In this document: in pieces, positions 45,682 to 54,064 of the stretch
Layout of the letters: every line of letters starts with the position of its first letter
Position numbering within the stretch: the first letter of the stretch is position 1
Source of the DNA: Herbaspirillum autotrophicum
GTDB lineage: Bacteria; Pseudomonadota; Gammaproteobacteria; Burkholderiales; Burkholderiaceae_D
Reading direction: 5' to 3'
NCBI RefSeq assembly: GCF_001189915.1
Contig: NZ_LFLS01000010.1
Coordinates: 1-64,000 of the forward strand
Length of the DNA stretch: 64,000 bases
Made by a program: the position numbers and the translations under genes
The notes under the pieces: generated by a model
The model's input: only the letters and a program-made list of their open reading frames with translations
The model's database searches: none
What the model was told of the DNA's origin: nothing

Positions 45682-47298
45682 TCATCCACGCGCAAGCCTG
45701 AGCAAATTCGGCTCTCCCGGTCGCGCTGCGGGTGGCGGTGGCGAGGTCGCCTCGCTCAGCCGGAACAGCGCCACCATCTGCCACAGTTGGCCGGCCTGCT
45801 GCCGCAACGCGCCGGCGGCAGCCGCAGCCTGCACCACCTGTGCCGCATTGCGCTGCCCGGCATCATCGATCTGCATCAATGCCTGACTGACTTGCCGCAT
45901 CCCGATGCGCTGTATCCGGCTGGCAGTTGCAATGTCGCCGACGATGGCCGTTACCCGCTCAGCGCTGAGCACGACCTGATCCATGGTTGCACCGGCCTGC
46001 GCCGCCAGTTGAGTGCCGCTGTTCACGGTGGCGGCCGAATGCAGAATAAGACTCTTGATGTCACGCGCTGCTTCCGTACTTTGTTGCGCCAACACCCCCA
46101 TCTCGGCAGCCACCACCGCAAAACCACGCCCCTGTTCGCCGGCATGCGCCGCTTCGATTGCCGCATTCAATGCCAGGATATTGGTTTGACAGGCAAAGCC
46201 ATTGATAACGCCGACAATGTCGACAATCTGCTTCGATGCCTGCTGAATCTCACCCATGGTGGCGACCATCTGCGCCGCCACGCTGCCGCCCTGCACCGCC
46301 ACCCGCGCTGCCGATTGCGTCAGTTGACTGGCCTGCACCATGTGCTCCGCGTTTTGCCGGACGGCAGCGCTCAATTGCCCGACCGCCGCCGTTGTCTGCT
46401 CCAGTGCCACCGCCTGTTGCCCGGTGCGTTCCGACAAAGCCCGGTTGCCGCGGGCAATGGCATCCGAGCCGTCCCGCATTGCCTCGGTTGCGCCCCGCAC
46501 TTCGGCAACAATGGTCAACAGACTCTCATTCATCGCGCACAAGGCCTGCATCAGTTGCCCGGTTTCGTCAGTGGAATTGACCTTGAGTTGCGCCGTCAGA
46601 TCACCGCCGGCGATACGCCGCGCAAACAACACGGCAGCTCGCAACGGTTGCGCCACCACGCGCGCCACGCCGAATGCCAGCAACAGAGCAAGTGCGATGC
46701 TGCCTGCCAGCAAGCTCACGATCCACCAGCGGGCGCTGGCATGGGTGGCAGCCGCCGCACTGGCGGCGCTGATGCTGCCGCCTTCGTTGAGCTGACTCAT
46801 CTGATCCAGTTGCGCATTCATGCGCTGATACAACTGCCGGGAATCGGTACGCATCAGATGGCGTGCCTGCCCGGCCAGGTTGTCGCCGGTCAGTTCCCGC
46901 GCCCGCTGGTAAGCCGCCAGATAAGCATCGAAATCGGCATGCAAGCGTGCCTGCATGGTGTGTTCTTCCGGCCGTGAAATCAGCGTGGCGTAGGTGCGGC
47001 CATGCTGTCGGAATTGCGCCAGTTGCGCTTCCCTTGTTTGAGCGAACAGGGCAAAATTGTCCGCGTCGTCGCTCAGCATGCCCTGCAACTCGGCCACCCG
47101 CATCCGCGCCAGAGTGGCTTTCATTTTCAGTGCTGCGCGCATGCTCGGCAACCAATTGCCGGAGATATCAGCAGCGGCCTGATTGACACGGCTCAGCTGC
47201 GTCATCGAAAACATGCCTAGACTGGCCGTCAACATCAGCACCACGACAAATGCCAGCAACAACTTATGTGCAATTTTCAAGTTATAAAACCATTGCAT
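45682..47298 (-). CDS. Methyl-accepting chemotaxis protein
   Basis: 538 residues. N-terminal membrane helix at about 10-32, a four-helix-bundle periplasmic domain (about 33-185, 4HB_MCP type with NWLPSMRAALKMKATLARMR), a second helix at about 190-212, a HAMP linker with VAQPLRAAVLFARRIAGGDLTAQL, then the signalling domain. The hairpin tip reads VGVINGFACQTNILALNAAI ... FAVVAAEMGVLAQQS, where receptors usually have INGIAFQTN and EVRxLA. Loss of the conserved Arg and Phe may weaken CheW/CheA binding. No che genes are in the window. The ligand is unknown. Confidence 0.9.
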   Translation of the reverse strand: MQWFYNLKIAHKLLLAFVVVLMLTASLGMFSMTQLSRVNQAAADISGNWLPSMRAALKMKATLARMRVAELQGMLSDDADNFALFAQTREAQLAQFRQHGRTYATLISRPEEHTMQARLHADFDAYLAAYQRARELTGDNLAGQARHLMRTDSRQLYQRMNAQLDQMSQLNEGGSISAASAAAATHASARWWIVSLLAGSIALALLLAFGVARVVAQPLRAAVLFARRIAGGDLTAQLKVNSTDETGQLMQALCAMNESLLTIVAEVRGATEAMRDGSDAIARGNRALSERTGQQAVALEQTTAAVGQLSAAVRQNAEHMVQASQLTQSAARVAVQGGSVAAQMVATMGEIQQASKQIVDIVGVINGFACQTNILALNAAIEAAHAGEQGRGFAVVAAEMGVLAQQSTEAARDIKSLILHSAATVNSGTQLAAQAGATMDQVVLSAERVTAIVGDIATASRIQRIGMRQVSQALMQIDDAGQRNAAQVVQAAAAAGALRQQAGQLWQMVALFRLSEATSPPPPAARPGEPNLLRLARG

Positions 47299-47402
47299 GA
47301 CACCCTCCTTTGATTACCGGCTTCAGTCTCACCAACGTTCCGGCGACAGTGAATCCGGCAACTGTTCCGCGCAGGCGGCACGGCAATTGAACAGATCTCA
47401 AA

Positions 47403-47436
47403 ATATTCCGAAATGGAATATTCCAAAGCGGAATAT
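47403..47436. promoter_or_regulatory. Two overlapping near-identical operators upstream of the XRE regulator
   Basis: ATATTCC-GAAAT-GGAATAT (47403-47421) and ATATTCC-AAAGC-GGAATAT (47418-47436) are 19-base inverted repeats sharing seven-base arms, 15 bases apart. They sit just before the small XRE gene and cover its probable promoter (TATAAC at 47434-47439), as expected of autoregulation by a dimeric XRE protein. Confidence 0.75.
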
Positions 47437-47447
47437 AACATGAGTCC

Positions 47448-47693
47448 ATGCTTTACAATCCCCGATACGAAACGTTGCGACTGCAATTGCAGACTGTGCG
47501 CCAAGAAGCCGAATTGACGCAGACCGAACTCGCGCACAAATTGGGAAAGACGCAGTCGTATATTTCCAAAGTGGAAAATGGCGAACGTTATCTCGACATC
47601 ATGGAATTTCTTGACTGGTGCAGTGTCTGTGAAGCAGACCCCTACCGTGTATTGCGCAAACTGATCCAGTCCGGCGCCGCCACCAAGACCTGA
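47448..47693 (+). CDS. Small XRE-family helix-turn-helix regulator
   Basis: 81 residues, almost entirely one HTH_3 domain: [38 protein letters not shown], followed by [25 protein letters not shown]. The ATG at 47448 lies only 11 bases after the second operator, so the transcript may be nearly leaderless. It is divergent from the chemoreceptor gene and 36 bases before the DUF2233 gene in the same direction. Likely autorepressor; whether it also controls the chemoreceptor is unknown. Confidence 0.88.
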   Translation: MLYNPRYETLRLQLQTVRQEAELTQTELAHKLGKTQSYISKVENGERYLDIMEFLDWCSVCEADPYRVLRKLIQSGAATKT

Positions 47694-47728
47694 GTCACCC
47701 CTTTTTTCTGTACTGTATTTTGCTGCCC

Positions 47729-48520
47729 ATGCGTTTATTTCCTTCTGTTTCCCCCTCCCGCTGGCTGTCACTGTTGCCGCAGGCGGGCGCCATCAGCGCC
47801 GGCCTGCTGCTCTGGAGCGTCACACCGTCGCCGGCTGATGCTGCTGAACTGCGGCAATACCGGATGCGCGAAGTGCAGATCAATACTTGCCAGATCGATT
47901 TGCAAAAGGATACGTTGCGCACCTACTGGAAAGACGATCAGGGAAAAGTGTTCGGTAAGTTTTCGCAACTGCACACCTGGCTGCGTGACCGCAACCAGCA
48001 TATTGTCTGCGCGACCAACGCCGGCATTTACGACAAACAGTTGCAACCGCTCGGCATGTATGTCGAACAAGGTCGTCAGTTGCGCCGACTGAATCAGCGG
48101 CAGAATGCCTACGGCAATTTTTATATGCAGCCCAACGGCGTCTTCATGATTCTCGATGGCCAGGCAAAAATCGTTGATACCGAAACGCTTGCCGCCGATT
48201 TGCCGCGCTGGCAACAACAGGCGCGCTACGCCACGCAATCCGGCCCCATCATGTTGCAGAACCGCGTGATCAATATGCGCTTCGATCCCGACTCGATCAA
48301 CGTCGCGACCCGCAATGCCGTCTGCACCCTCAATGAGAATCAGGTGATTCTGGCGATTGCCCGCAATCCGATTACGTTTTATGATTTCGCGGTATTCCTG
48401 CGCGACCGCCTTGATTGTGTCGATGCACTTTACCTTGACGGTAACATCTCGCGCATGTCACCCAGCTTCGATGAAGACCTCGGCCCGGCATTCGGCGCCA
48501 TCATCGCGGTGATCAAATAG
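47729..48520 (+). CDS. DUF2233 phosphodiester glycosidase family exported protein
   Basis: 263 residues. A signal peptide (about 1-38; LPQAGAISAGLLLWSVTPSPADA) is followed by the NAGPA-like DUF2233 domain: NTCQIDLQKDTLRTYW, VCATNAGIYDKQLQPLGMYVE, NFYMQPNGVFMI, QSGPIMLQNRVIN and DALYLDGNISRMSP, all well conserved in the family. The human homologue uncovers mannose-6-phosphate; bacterial substrates are mostly unknown. A TTG nine bases upstream is possible; ATG 47729 gives a normal signal peptide. Confidence 0.9.
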   Translation: MRLFPSVSPSRWLSLLPQAGAISAGLLLWSVTPSPADAAELRQYRMREVQINTCQIDLQKDTLRTYWKDDQGKVFGKFSQLHTWLRDRNQHIVCATNAGIYDKQLQPLGMYVEQGRQLRRLNQRQNAYGNFYMQPNGVFMILDGQAKIVDTETLAADLPRWQQQARYATQSGPIMLQNRVINMRFDPDSINVATRNAVCTLNENQVILAIARNPITFYDFAVFLRDRLDCVDALYLDGNISRMSPSFDEDLGPAFGAIIAVIK

Positions 48521-48548
48521 GCGACAACAAAACGACGGCGCAAAAAAA

Positions 48549-48569
48549 GCCCGCAAAAAAACTGCGGGC
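48549..48569 (-). terminator. Rho-independent terminator of the Pro/Thr-rich lipoprotein gene
   Basis: GCCCGCA (48549-48555) pairs with TGCGGGC (48563-48569). On the minus strand a run of seven T follows. It lies 132 bases after the lipoprotein stop on that strand, and also just after the DUF2233 stop on the plus strand. Confidence 0.7.
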
Positions 48570-48700
48570 AAAAATCCTTTTTCAAGGAAGGTTGAAGGAA
48601 CAGTTCAACCACCTGTATGAGTTCAATGTGGTGCTGAAAGTTCGCGCCTGAAGCCGATGCAAAACGCCCTGACGAACGCGGTCTTTCAGCACGCAACCGG

Positions 48701-48961
48701 TTACGGCTTCTTGTCTGCGCTGCCACCGCCATCGGCCGGTGCCGGTGTACTCGCACCGGGTGTGGCAGGCGGTGTCGTGGTGGCGTCAGACGGTGCCGGC
48801 GGCGGTGTCAGCGATGGCGGGCTGGGCGGTGCCGGCGTCACTGGCGGCGTAGTTGCCGACTCTGCCGGCGGCGGTGTTGCAGGCGCTTCATCGCGCTTGT
48901 TGCAACCCGCCAGTGCAGCGGTCAACATTGCAGCAGCAATCACGGTATGACGAATAATCAT
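48701..48961 (-). CDS. Small Pro/Thr-rich lipoprotein
   Basis: 86 residues. A lipoprotein signal (HTVIAAAMLTAALAGCNKRD) with lipobox LAGC is followed by a low-complexity tail of Pro, Ala, Thr and Ser (for example PPAESATTPPVTPAPPSPPS) ending GGGSADKKP. No folded domain is visible, so it may be a spacer-like or cell-wall-linked lipoprotein. It faces the M15 peptidase gene on the other strand, with a 115-base gap that probably holds both promoters. Confidence 0.8.
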   Translation of the reverse strand: MIIRHTVIAAAMLTAALAGCNKRDEAPATPPPAESATTPPVTPAPPSPPSLTPPPAPSDATTTPPATPGASTPAPADGGGSADKKP

Positions 48962-49076
48962 AGAGCCTCCTGAAAGAATTGTTGATCATCAATAGGTGTA
49001 CCCTGAATTAGATGATCCCGGACTTGCATGTTCCCACCATCGCCATTGATACCCTGTAGGAAAATATCCCTTATTC

Positions 49077-49892
49077 ATGTCAGCCTTCATGCATACTTTC
49101 AAACGCTCCGGCGTCAGACCCGGCTCCCTGTGCCTGGCCTTGTGCGCCTCGCTCATGCTGCACGCCAATGCCGGTGCAGCAGTCACGCCATTATCACAAC
49201 AACAATGCACGGCGATGCAGCAACGCGACGTTCTCAGCGCTGCCAATCCGGTGCCCTGCCAGCGCCTGGCGCAAGTCACCTTTCGTTATCATGATTTCAA
49301 CGGCAAGCTGCGCGACGATGGTCTGATCGTGGTACTCGATGCCGTCGCGCCGCAGGTACAGGACATTTTCGATGCGCTCGCTGCACAGGGATTTCCGTTG
49401 CGACAAGCGCGGCCGATGGAAGCATTCGGCGGCGACGATATTGCATCGATGACGGCCAATAACACCTCGGCATTCAACGGTCGCCCCATTACCGGCGGCA
49501 ACGCCTGGTCCAAGCATGCCTATGGCGTCGCGATTGATATCAACCCGCTGCAAAACCCTTACATCAGCAGCCAACACGGCAAGCAAGAAATACTGCCGGC
49601 GGGCAGCACCGCAAGCCGGCGTGCGCCGCAACGCTCCGGCATGGCCGAAGCGGTGCGGAACATTTTCTTTCGACATGGATTTCTGATCTGGGGCGGCGAC
49701 TGGAAACAGCCCATTGACTATCAGCATTTTGAAATTGGCAGCCGCAAATTCATTGCACAACTGTTGAACATGACACCGGCAGCAGCCAAGGCTGCCTTCG
49801 CCAGTTATGCCAATCAGTATCGCACCTGCATGTTATTGCACAATGATGACAACGATCAGGCGCCAGTGTGCGCGGCGCAAGTCCGGCAATGA
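49077..49892 (+). CDS. M15-family metallopeptidase, exported (VanY/D-Ala-D-Ala carboxypeptidase-like)
   Basis: 271 residues with a signal-like N-terminus (LCLALCASLMLHANAGAA). Zinc ligands match family M15: His147 and Asp154 in SKHAYGVAIDINP, and His217 in IDYQHFEIG. It carries the usual HGFLIWGGDWKQPID segment of M15 peptidoglycan peptidases. The likely role is trimming of peptidoglycan stem peptides in the periplasm. An internal start at 49089 is also possible. It converges with the chorismate mutase gene. Confidence 0.9.
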   Translation: MSAFMHTFKRSGVRPGSLCLALCASLMLHANAGAAVTPLSQQQCTAMQQRDVLSAANPVPCQRLAQVTFRYHDFNGKLRDDGLIVVLDAVAPQVQDIFDALAAQGFPLRQARPMEAFGGDDIASMTANNTSAFNGRPITGGNAWSKHAYGVAIDINPLQNPYISSQHGKQEILPAGSTASRRAPQRSGMAEAVRNIFFRHGFLIWGGDWKQPIDYQHFEIGSRKFIAQLLNMTPAAAKAAFASYANQYRTCMLLHNDDNDQAPVCAAQVRQ

Positions 49893-49921
49893 ACCATCGC
49901 AATCCCTGATTGCCGCCCGGC

Positions 49922-50530
49922 TCAGGGACGCGCCAGCAACACGCTGATCGCCTCGTTGCGCACGGCACCGGCGGCGTCGCCACGTATCAGTTGCCGCGCG
50001 CGCCGGGCGATCTGATCGCGCAGTGCGTCATCGGCACGCACAGCCTGATATACCGGCACCACGGCAGCAATCATCTGCGGTGTCAGGCGGTCCAGCAACG
50101 GCCGGATATCGGTCTTCAGATCCGGCACCTGCGCAAACGGCGGCAGTCCTTGCTGACGCCATTGCGCATGCAACGCATGCTGCAGAATTTTGCCGGCATC
50201 GAACTGCGACTGAAAGAAGCGGCGCATGAACGCCTTGCCGGCATCGTCGAACTTGCCGCCGGCATCCAGCGTTTGCATCAGGCCATCCAGAATTTGCCGT
50301 TCGCGCGCAGGATCATCAATCGGTGCGCCCGAGTTCCACTTGGCGCGGGCGACCATTGGCGCCACATCCAGCCGCTGCTCGATCAATACCAGCAAGCGAT
50401 CCACGTCCGCTTCGTGATGCGCTGCCGGCGCCACGCCCGGGCTTTGGCAGCCGGCCAGAAACAATACCAGCATGCAGGCTTGCAGCAACTGCGAAAGATA
50501 ACCACCGGGAAGTTGAGTACCTGATTTCAT
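49922..50530 (-). CDS. Exported chorismate mutase (AroQ-gamma type), predicted lipoprotein
   Basis: 202 residues. The N-terminal signal LLQACMLVLFLAGCQSPG has a lipobox (LAGC), so it should be membrane-anchored in the periplasm. The AroQ domain follows at about 40-190: VDRLLVLIEQRLDVAPMVARAKWNSG, then PIDDPARERQILDGLM, with Lys/Arg residues in the pattern of secreted chorismate mutases. Chorismate to prephenate conversion outside the cytoplasm is puzzling because chorismate is made inside; such enzymes are known in some pathogens and environmental proteobacteria. RBS AAGGAGC supports start 50530. Confidence 0.82.
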   Translation of the reverse strand: MKSGTQLPGGYLSQLLQACMLVLFLAGCQSPGVAPAAHHEADVDRLLVLIEQRLDVAPMVARAKWNSGAPIDDPARERQILDGLMQTLDAGGKFDDAGKAFMRRFFQSQFDAGKILQHALHAQWRQQGLPPFAQVPDLKTDIRPLLDRLTPQMIAAVVPVYQAVRADDALRDQIARRARQLIRGDAAGAVRNEAISVLLARP

Positions 50531-50728
50531 CGTGCTCCTTTCATGATTAACGCGTAACCGGGATGTCATTGACATCAACATAAAACACTTGTTGCATTCC
50601 GCTTTGCCATCCGCCACCGATGGTAAAGCTGTGTAAGTTTTGCGCCGCGCGGGCCCGGAGCGGGAACGTCTTCCCCTATACTTGACTCGTCCATTTCTGG
50701 ACACGATCCGTTTTCCACAGGGGGCATC

Positions 50729-50923
50729 ATGACGATCAGTACGATTTCATCCGGCACTGCGGCCACAGCGCTGCAATCAGCACAACAAATTCAGGCGCAG
50801 GACAAGAAAGCCACTTCCGATGCGTTTGCCAAGATCATGGCCAGCGCCAGCGCGGGCAAGCCTGCCGTGCCAACCATGGCAGATCAATCTGTCACCGGTC
50901 ACGTCGACAGCAACAAAGCCTGA
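50729..50923 (+). CDS. Small protein of unknown function
   Basis: 64 residues: MTISTISSGTAATALQSAQQ at the start, then KKATSDAFAKIMASASAGK and a polar end. It has no signal peptide or membrane segment and is rich in Ser, Ala, Thr and Gln. A strong purine ribosome site (AGGGGG) precedes the ATG. Two hairpins follow its stop (50941-50970 and 50978-51002), consistent with a real, terminated transcription unit. No family recognised. Confidence 0.55.
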   Translation: MTISTISSGTAATALQSAQQIQAQDKKATSDAFAKIMASASAGKPAVPTMADQSVTGHVDSNKA

Positions 50924-51361
50924 GTTGATGGTCCGGGTGCATCGGCATGGCCCGCCGCGATCATGCCGATGACAGCAATCAGGCGAGCCGCGCTTGCCTG
51001 ATATCTGCATTGCCAGGCAACGCCAGCCGACGTCCGCGCCAAAGACATCAATCTATCGCAGCGCGTTTACAGGTGCAATGCATGAATGCGTTAACGACGA
51101 ACATTTAGAATTAATACAAATATTTGTCCGTAATAAATCAATCCCCGCACGTTGCTAGCGCATCAGCAAAAAGCGATCACGCCCATTGCTTGCAAACGCA
51201 TGCTGTGCGGCACCGCCCCATCTGAAGCAATACCCCGCCATCACCACTTCCTTTGTATCGCACCGGCGGCACCGAATTTAATCCCGATGCAGGAACCGCC
51301 TTGCAGTAAAATCTGTGCAGAAAAATCATGCCGTTTGGCATTCACTCCAAGAAAATTCTGC
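50924..51361. other. 438-base gap with two tandem hairpins
   Basis: ATCGGCATG (50941-50949) pairs with CATGCCGAT (50962-50970), and ATCAGGC (50978-50984) with GCCTGAT (50996-51002). Both lie just after the small gene and may terminate it. The rest (51003-51361) has no supported gene, although an open frame in the next gene's phase extends back to 51152; its composition does not look coding. Confidence 0.5.
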
Positions 51362-52261
51362 ATGCGCTGCAACGAAGGTTTCTCAAGCCACAACAGACAC
51401 GGCCCCCTCCTGCGCCGCAGACATGTATCGCTGCGCGCCTGGCTGTTGCGTGCAGTTGCCGGCACCCTGCTGCTGAGCACTTTGCTCGCTGGCTGTACCA
51501 CGCCCGCGATACGGCCGGAAACATTGGCCGGGCCGGCGCATTTGCAGCGCACACAAATCGCCGCCGGTGATTTTGTGTTGACCGCGTTTTATCGGCTGCC
51601 GCACCCCGATCAGCCGCTGACCATTTATATCGAAGGCGACGGCCTGGCATGGCGCTCGCGCAGCGAACCTTCGGATGATCCGACCCCGCGCCAGATGACC
51701 GGCCTGACGCTGGCCGCAGCCGATCCCGGCAGCAACGTGATCTATCTGGCGCGCCCTTGCCAGTTCACGCCGATGGCGGCCAATCCGCGCTGCCAGGTTG
51801 ATTACTGGACCGGCAAGCGCTTTTCTGAAGAAGTCGTGGCGTCGATGAATCTGGCCGTCAGCCACTTTGCACGCCAGGCTCCGGGACAAGCGATCCATCT
51901 GGCCGGCTATTCCGGCGGCGGTGCGGTGGCCGTGCTGATTGCCGCACGGCGCAACGACATTGCCTCGCTGCGCACGGTGGCGGGCAACCTGGACCATGCT
52001 GCCGTCAATCGTCTGCACCGGGTGTCACACATGCCCGCCTCGCTTAATCCGATCAACTACGCGCAACAAGTGGCGAACATCCCGCAACTGCATTTCAGCG
52101 GCAGCGATGACAAGGTCGTGCCAGCGGCCATTGCCCGTGACTTCGCGGTGGCTGCCGCCGGCAATTGCACCCGGACCCGCGTCGTGCCCGGCCTGACCCA
52201 CACCGGTGACTGGGCCGCGCAATGGCCCGCATTGTTGGCCGTCACGCCTGCCTGCCAGTAA
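51362..52261 (+). CDS. Alpha/beta-hydrolase lipoprotein
   Basis: 299 residues. The N-terminus is Arg-rich and then hydrophobic (LRAVAGTLLLSTLLAGCTTP) with lipobox LAGC, so it is a predicted lipoprotein. The hydrolase part includes LTIYIEGDGLAWRSRSEPSDDP, YLARPCQFTPMAANPRCQVDYWTG, the nucleophile elbow IHLAGYSGGGAVAVLIAARR and a C-terminal GLTHTGDW with likely catalytic His. This pattern recurs in small proteobacterial lipoprotein hydrolases of unknown substrate. The start is uncertain: 51362 fits the lipoprotein, but upstream in-frame codons exist. Confidence 0.82.
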   Translation: MRCNEGFSSHNRHGPLLRRRHVSLRAWLLRAVAGTLLLSTLLAGCTTPAIRPETLAGPAHLQRTQIAAGDFVLTAFYRLPHPDQPLTIYIEGDGLAWRSRSEPSDDPTPRQMTGLTLAAADPGSNVIYLARPCQFTPMAANPRCQVDYWTGKRFSEEVVASMNLAVSHFARQAPGQAIHLAGYSGGGAVAVLIAARRNDIASLRTVAGNLDHAAVNRLHRVSHMPASLNPINYAQQVANIPQLHFSGSDDKVVPAAIARDFAVAAAGNCTRTRVVPGLTHTGDWAAQWPALLAVTPACQ

Positions 52262-52425
52262 CATGACAGAATCGTCACGACGAACCGCCGGCGATCACCG
52301 CCAAAAAATTGCCGTGGAAAAATAATTGCATTTTCACTCCCGCATTTTCACAACTTTACTTTTTCAAACGGATTTTGCGTAGATAATCGAGCCATTGAGT
52401 CACTCCATGTCGGTTAAATTAAATA

Positions 52426-52887
52426 ATGAAAAATCTGAAGAAAAAATCTGCGATTCTTTTGATCATGGCGTCCCTGCTGCCGGTGGCATCGAGCTATGGC
52501 GCATCGTTTTCGATTTCCGTATCGGATAGCATCAGCAGTTCGCTGACTGCCATCTCCGACAGCCTCGGCAAAAGCAGCAAAGGTTCCAGCAACGCCGTCA
52601 AGACCGCCCAAGGCGATTACAAGATTACCGACATCGCGGCTGCCGACGGCCCTCACGCCCGCATGAAACTGGCGCTGCGCGCGCCCGGCGAAGATCGCGA
52701 CAAAGATTTGTATCTGTATCTGCCGGTCGACGACTACAACCGCAGCAACCTGGGTGTCGGCCAAATCGTCAAGGCCGTGCCCCAGGAATATGGCGTGGCC
52801 TTCTTTCAGGAACTTACCAGGCAGCCATTTGCCGTGGTGCTCGCCGATAACTGGATCAAAGATCTGAACCCCAATCCGGTTTCCTGA
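52426..52887 (+). CDS. Small exported protein, unknown function, next to DUF2145 gene
   Basis: 153 residues. A signal peptide (AILLIMASLLPVASSYGA) is followed by a Ser-rich stretch (SFSISVSDSISSSLTAISDS) and a compact beta-rich C-terminal half with LYLYLPVDDYNRSNLGVGQIV and YGVAFFQELTRQPFAVVLAD. No family is recognised with certainty. It precedes the DUF2145 gene by 137 bases; the two probably act together, since both are secreted and of unknown function. Two hairpins follow its end (52874-52895 and 52905-52930). Confidence 0.78.
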   Translation: MKNLKKKSAILLIMASLLPVASSYGASFSISVSDSISSSLTAISDSLGKSSKGSSNAVKTAQGDYKITDIAAADGPHARMKLALRAPGEDRDKDLYLYLPVDDYNRSNLGVGQIVKAVPQEYGVAFFQELTRQPFAVVLADNWIKDLNPNPVS

Positions 52888-52895
52888 AACCGGAT
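52874..52895. repeat. 22-base palindrome across the stop codon of the small exported gene
   Basis: ATCCGGTTTC-CT-GAAACCGGAT, perfect ten-base arms. Its last bases of the left arm include the end of the coding region. A second hairpin CCGGCCCG / CGGGCCGG (52905-52912 / 52923-52930) follows. Together they may act as a terminator of the gene. Confidence 0.55.
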
Positions 52896-53024
52896 GCACT
52901 CTGGCCGGCCCGACCACATCGCCGGGCCGGAGCCGGACAAATTGACGTCGACTGCCATTGTGACTCCCGACCTGCGACGACGCACAGACACGTCGCCGCA
53001 ATCCATCGCATCGTGAATGCAAGC

Positions 53025-53924
53025 ATGAAAAAAATCCTGACGGCTACCCTGCTGGCTGGCGCACTGATTGGCGGCCAGGCTTATGCCAACTCCTCCGTGT
53101 TTTGCGACCGCCAGGCCACGCTCAGCGCGGAACAAAAAAATCAGATCCTCAATTTCAGTACGGCAGTCAAAGACGTATTGAAAAAATCCGGCCGCGAAGC
53201 CGCCATCATTTCACGCTCAGGAACCGATCTCGAACGCTTTCATATCCGTTATTCGCATGCCGGCATCACGCTCAAAAAAAGTGAGAATACGGAATGGTCG
53301 GTGCGCCAGCTTTACTATGGTTGCGAAGAAGAAAAACCGAGCATCTTCGATCAGGGCTTGGCCGGTTTTCTGATGACTCACGATGACAAGCTGCCGTCTT
53401 ACGTATCCATGCTATTTCTGCCGGCGCCACAAGAACAGCAGCTGGAACAGACTGCACTGAACAAGCAGACTGCATTGCAACTGCTCGGTCCCAGCTACAG
53501 CGCCAATGCCTACGCCTTTTCCACCGCATTCCAGAATTGCAATCAGTGGCTGATGGAATTGCTGGCCTATGCCTGGGGCGGTATCCAGACCGACAGCGAT
53601 TTCCGCAGCAAGGCGCAGCAATGGCTCAAGGCCAACCAATACGAACCGAGCGCAATCGATGTCAAACATCGCTACGTCATCTGGGCCGGTTACTTTGTGC
53701 CGCTGATACACGCCAGTGATCACCCGCCGGAAAATGTCGACAAGAATATATTCGAGGTCAGCATGCCGGCGTCTATCGAACAATTTGTGAAGCAACGCGT
53801 TGCCAATACCGAACGCGTGGAAATGTGTCTCAAAGATAACCGCATCGTGATCCATCGCGGCTGGGATGCGATTGCCGACGGCTGTGTCGCCGGACCACAT
53901 GACGAAGTCCTGTCAGCATCTTGA
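53025..53924 (+). CDS. DUF2145 family exported protein
   Basis: 299 residues. A signal peptide (ILTATLLAGALIGGQAYA) precedes SSVFCDRQATLSAEQKNQIL. Later come RFHIRYSHAGITLKKSEN, WSVRQLYYGCEEEKPSIFDQG and FQNCNQWLMELLAYAWGG, recalled as DUF2145 conserved segments. The C-terminus has WDAIADGCVAGPHDEVL. Several Cys residues suggest disulfides. The Cys/His-containing NCNQW resembles a papain-like arrangement, but I cannot support catalytic activity. A GTG 12 bases upstream is possible; ATG 53025 gives a standard signal peptide. Confidence 0.85.
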   Translation: MKKILTATLLAGALIGGQAYANSSVFCDRQATLSAEQKNQILNFSTAVKDVLKKSGREAAIISRSGTDLERFHIRYSHAGITLKKSENTEWSVRQLYYGCEEEKPSIFDQGLAGFLMTHDDKLPSYVSMLFLPAPQEQQLEQTALNKQTALQLLGPSYSANAYAFSTAFQNCNQWLMELLAYAWGGIQTDSDFRSKAQQWLKANQYEPSAIDVKHRYVIWAGYFVPLIHASDHPPENVDKNIFEVSMPASIEQFVKQRVANTERVEMCLKDNRIVIHRGWDAIADGCVAGPHDEVLSAS

Positions 53925-54064
53925 AAGCCGCTCGCAGCAAGCAATCCATCACGAAAAATATTTCAGGCAATCACGCGAAAAACCTAAAGATTCACCCCCT
54001 TCGCACCGATGTATCAGTTATGCATGCGTTGTGAACCTATTTCATTGCTACCAGCGAGAGCGAC

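Noticed and set aside
51152..51361. Upstream extension of the hydrolase lipoprotein
   Set aside because: It would place 70 mixed residues before the lipoprotein signal, which must be N-terminal.
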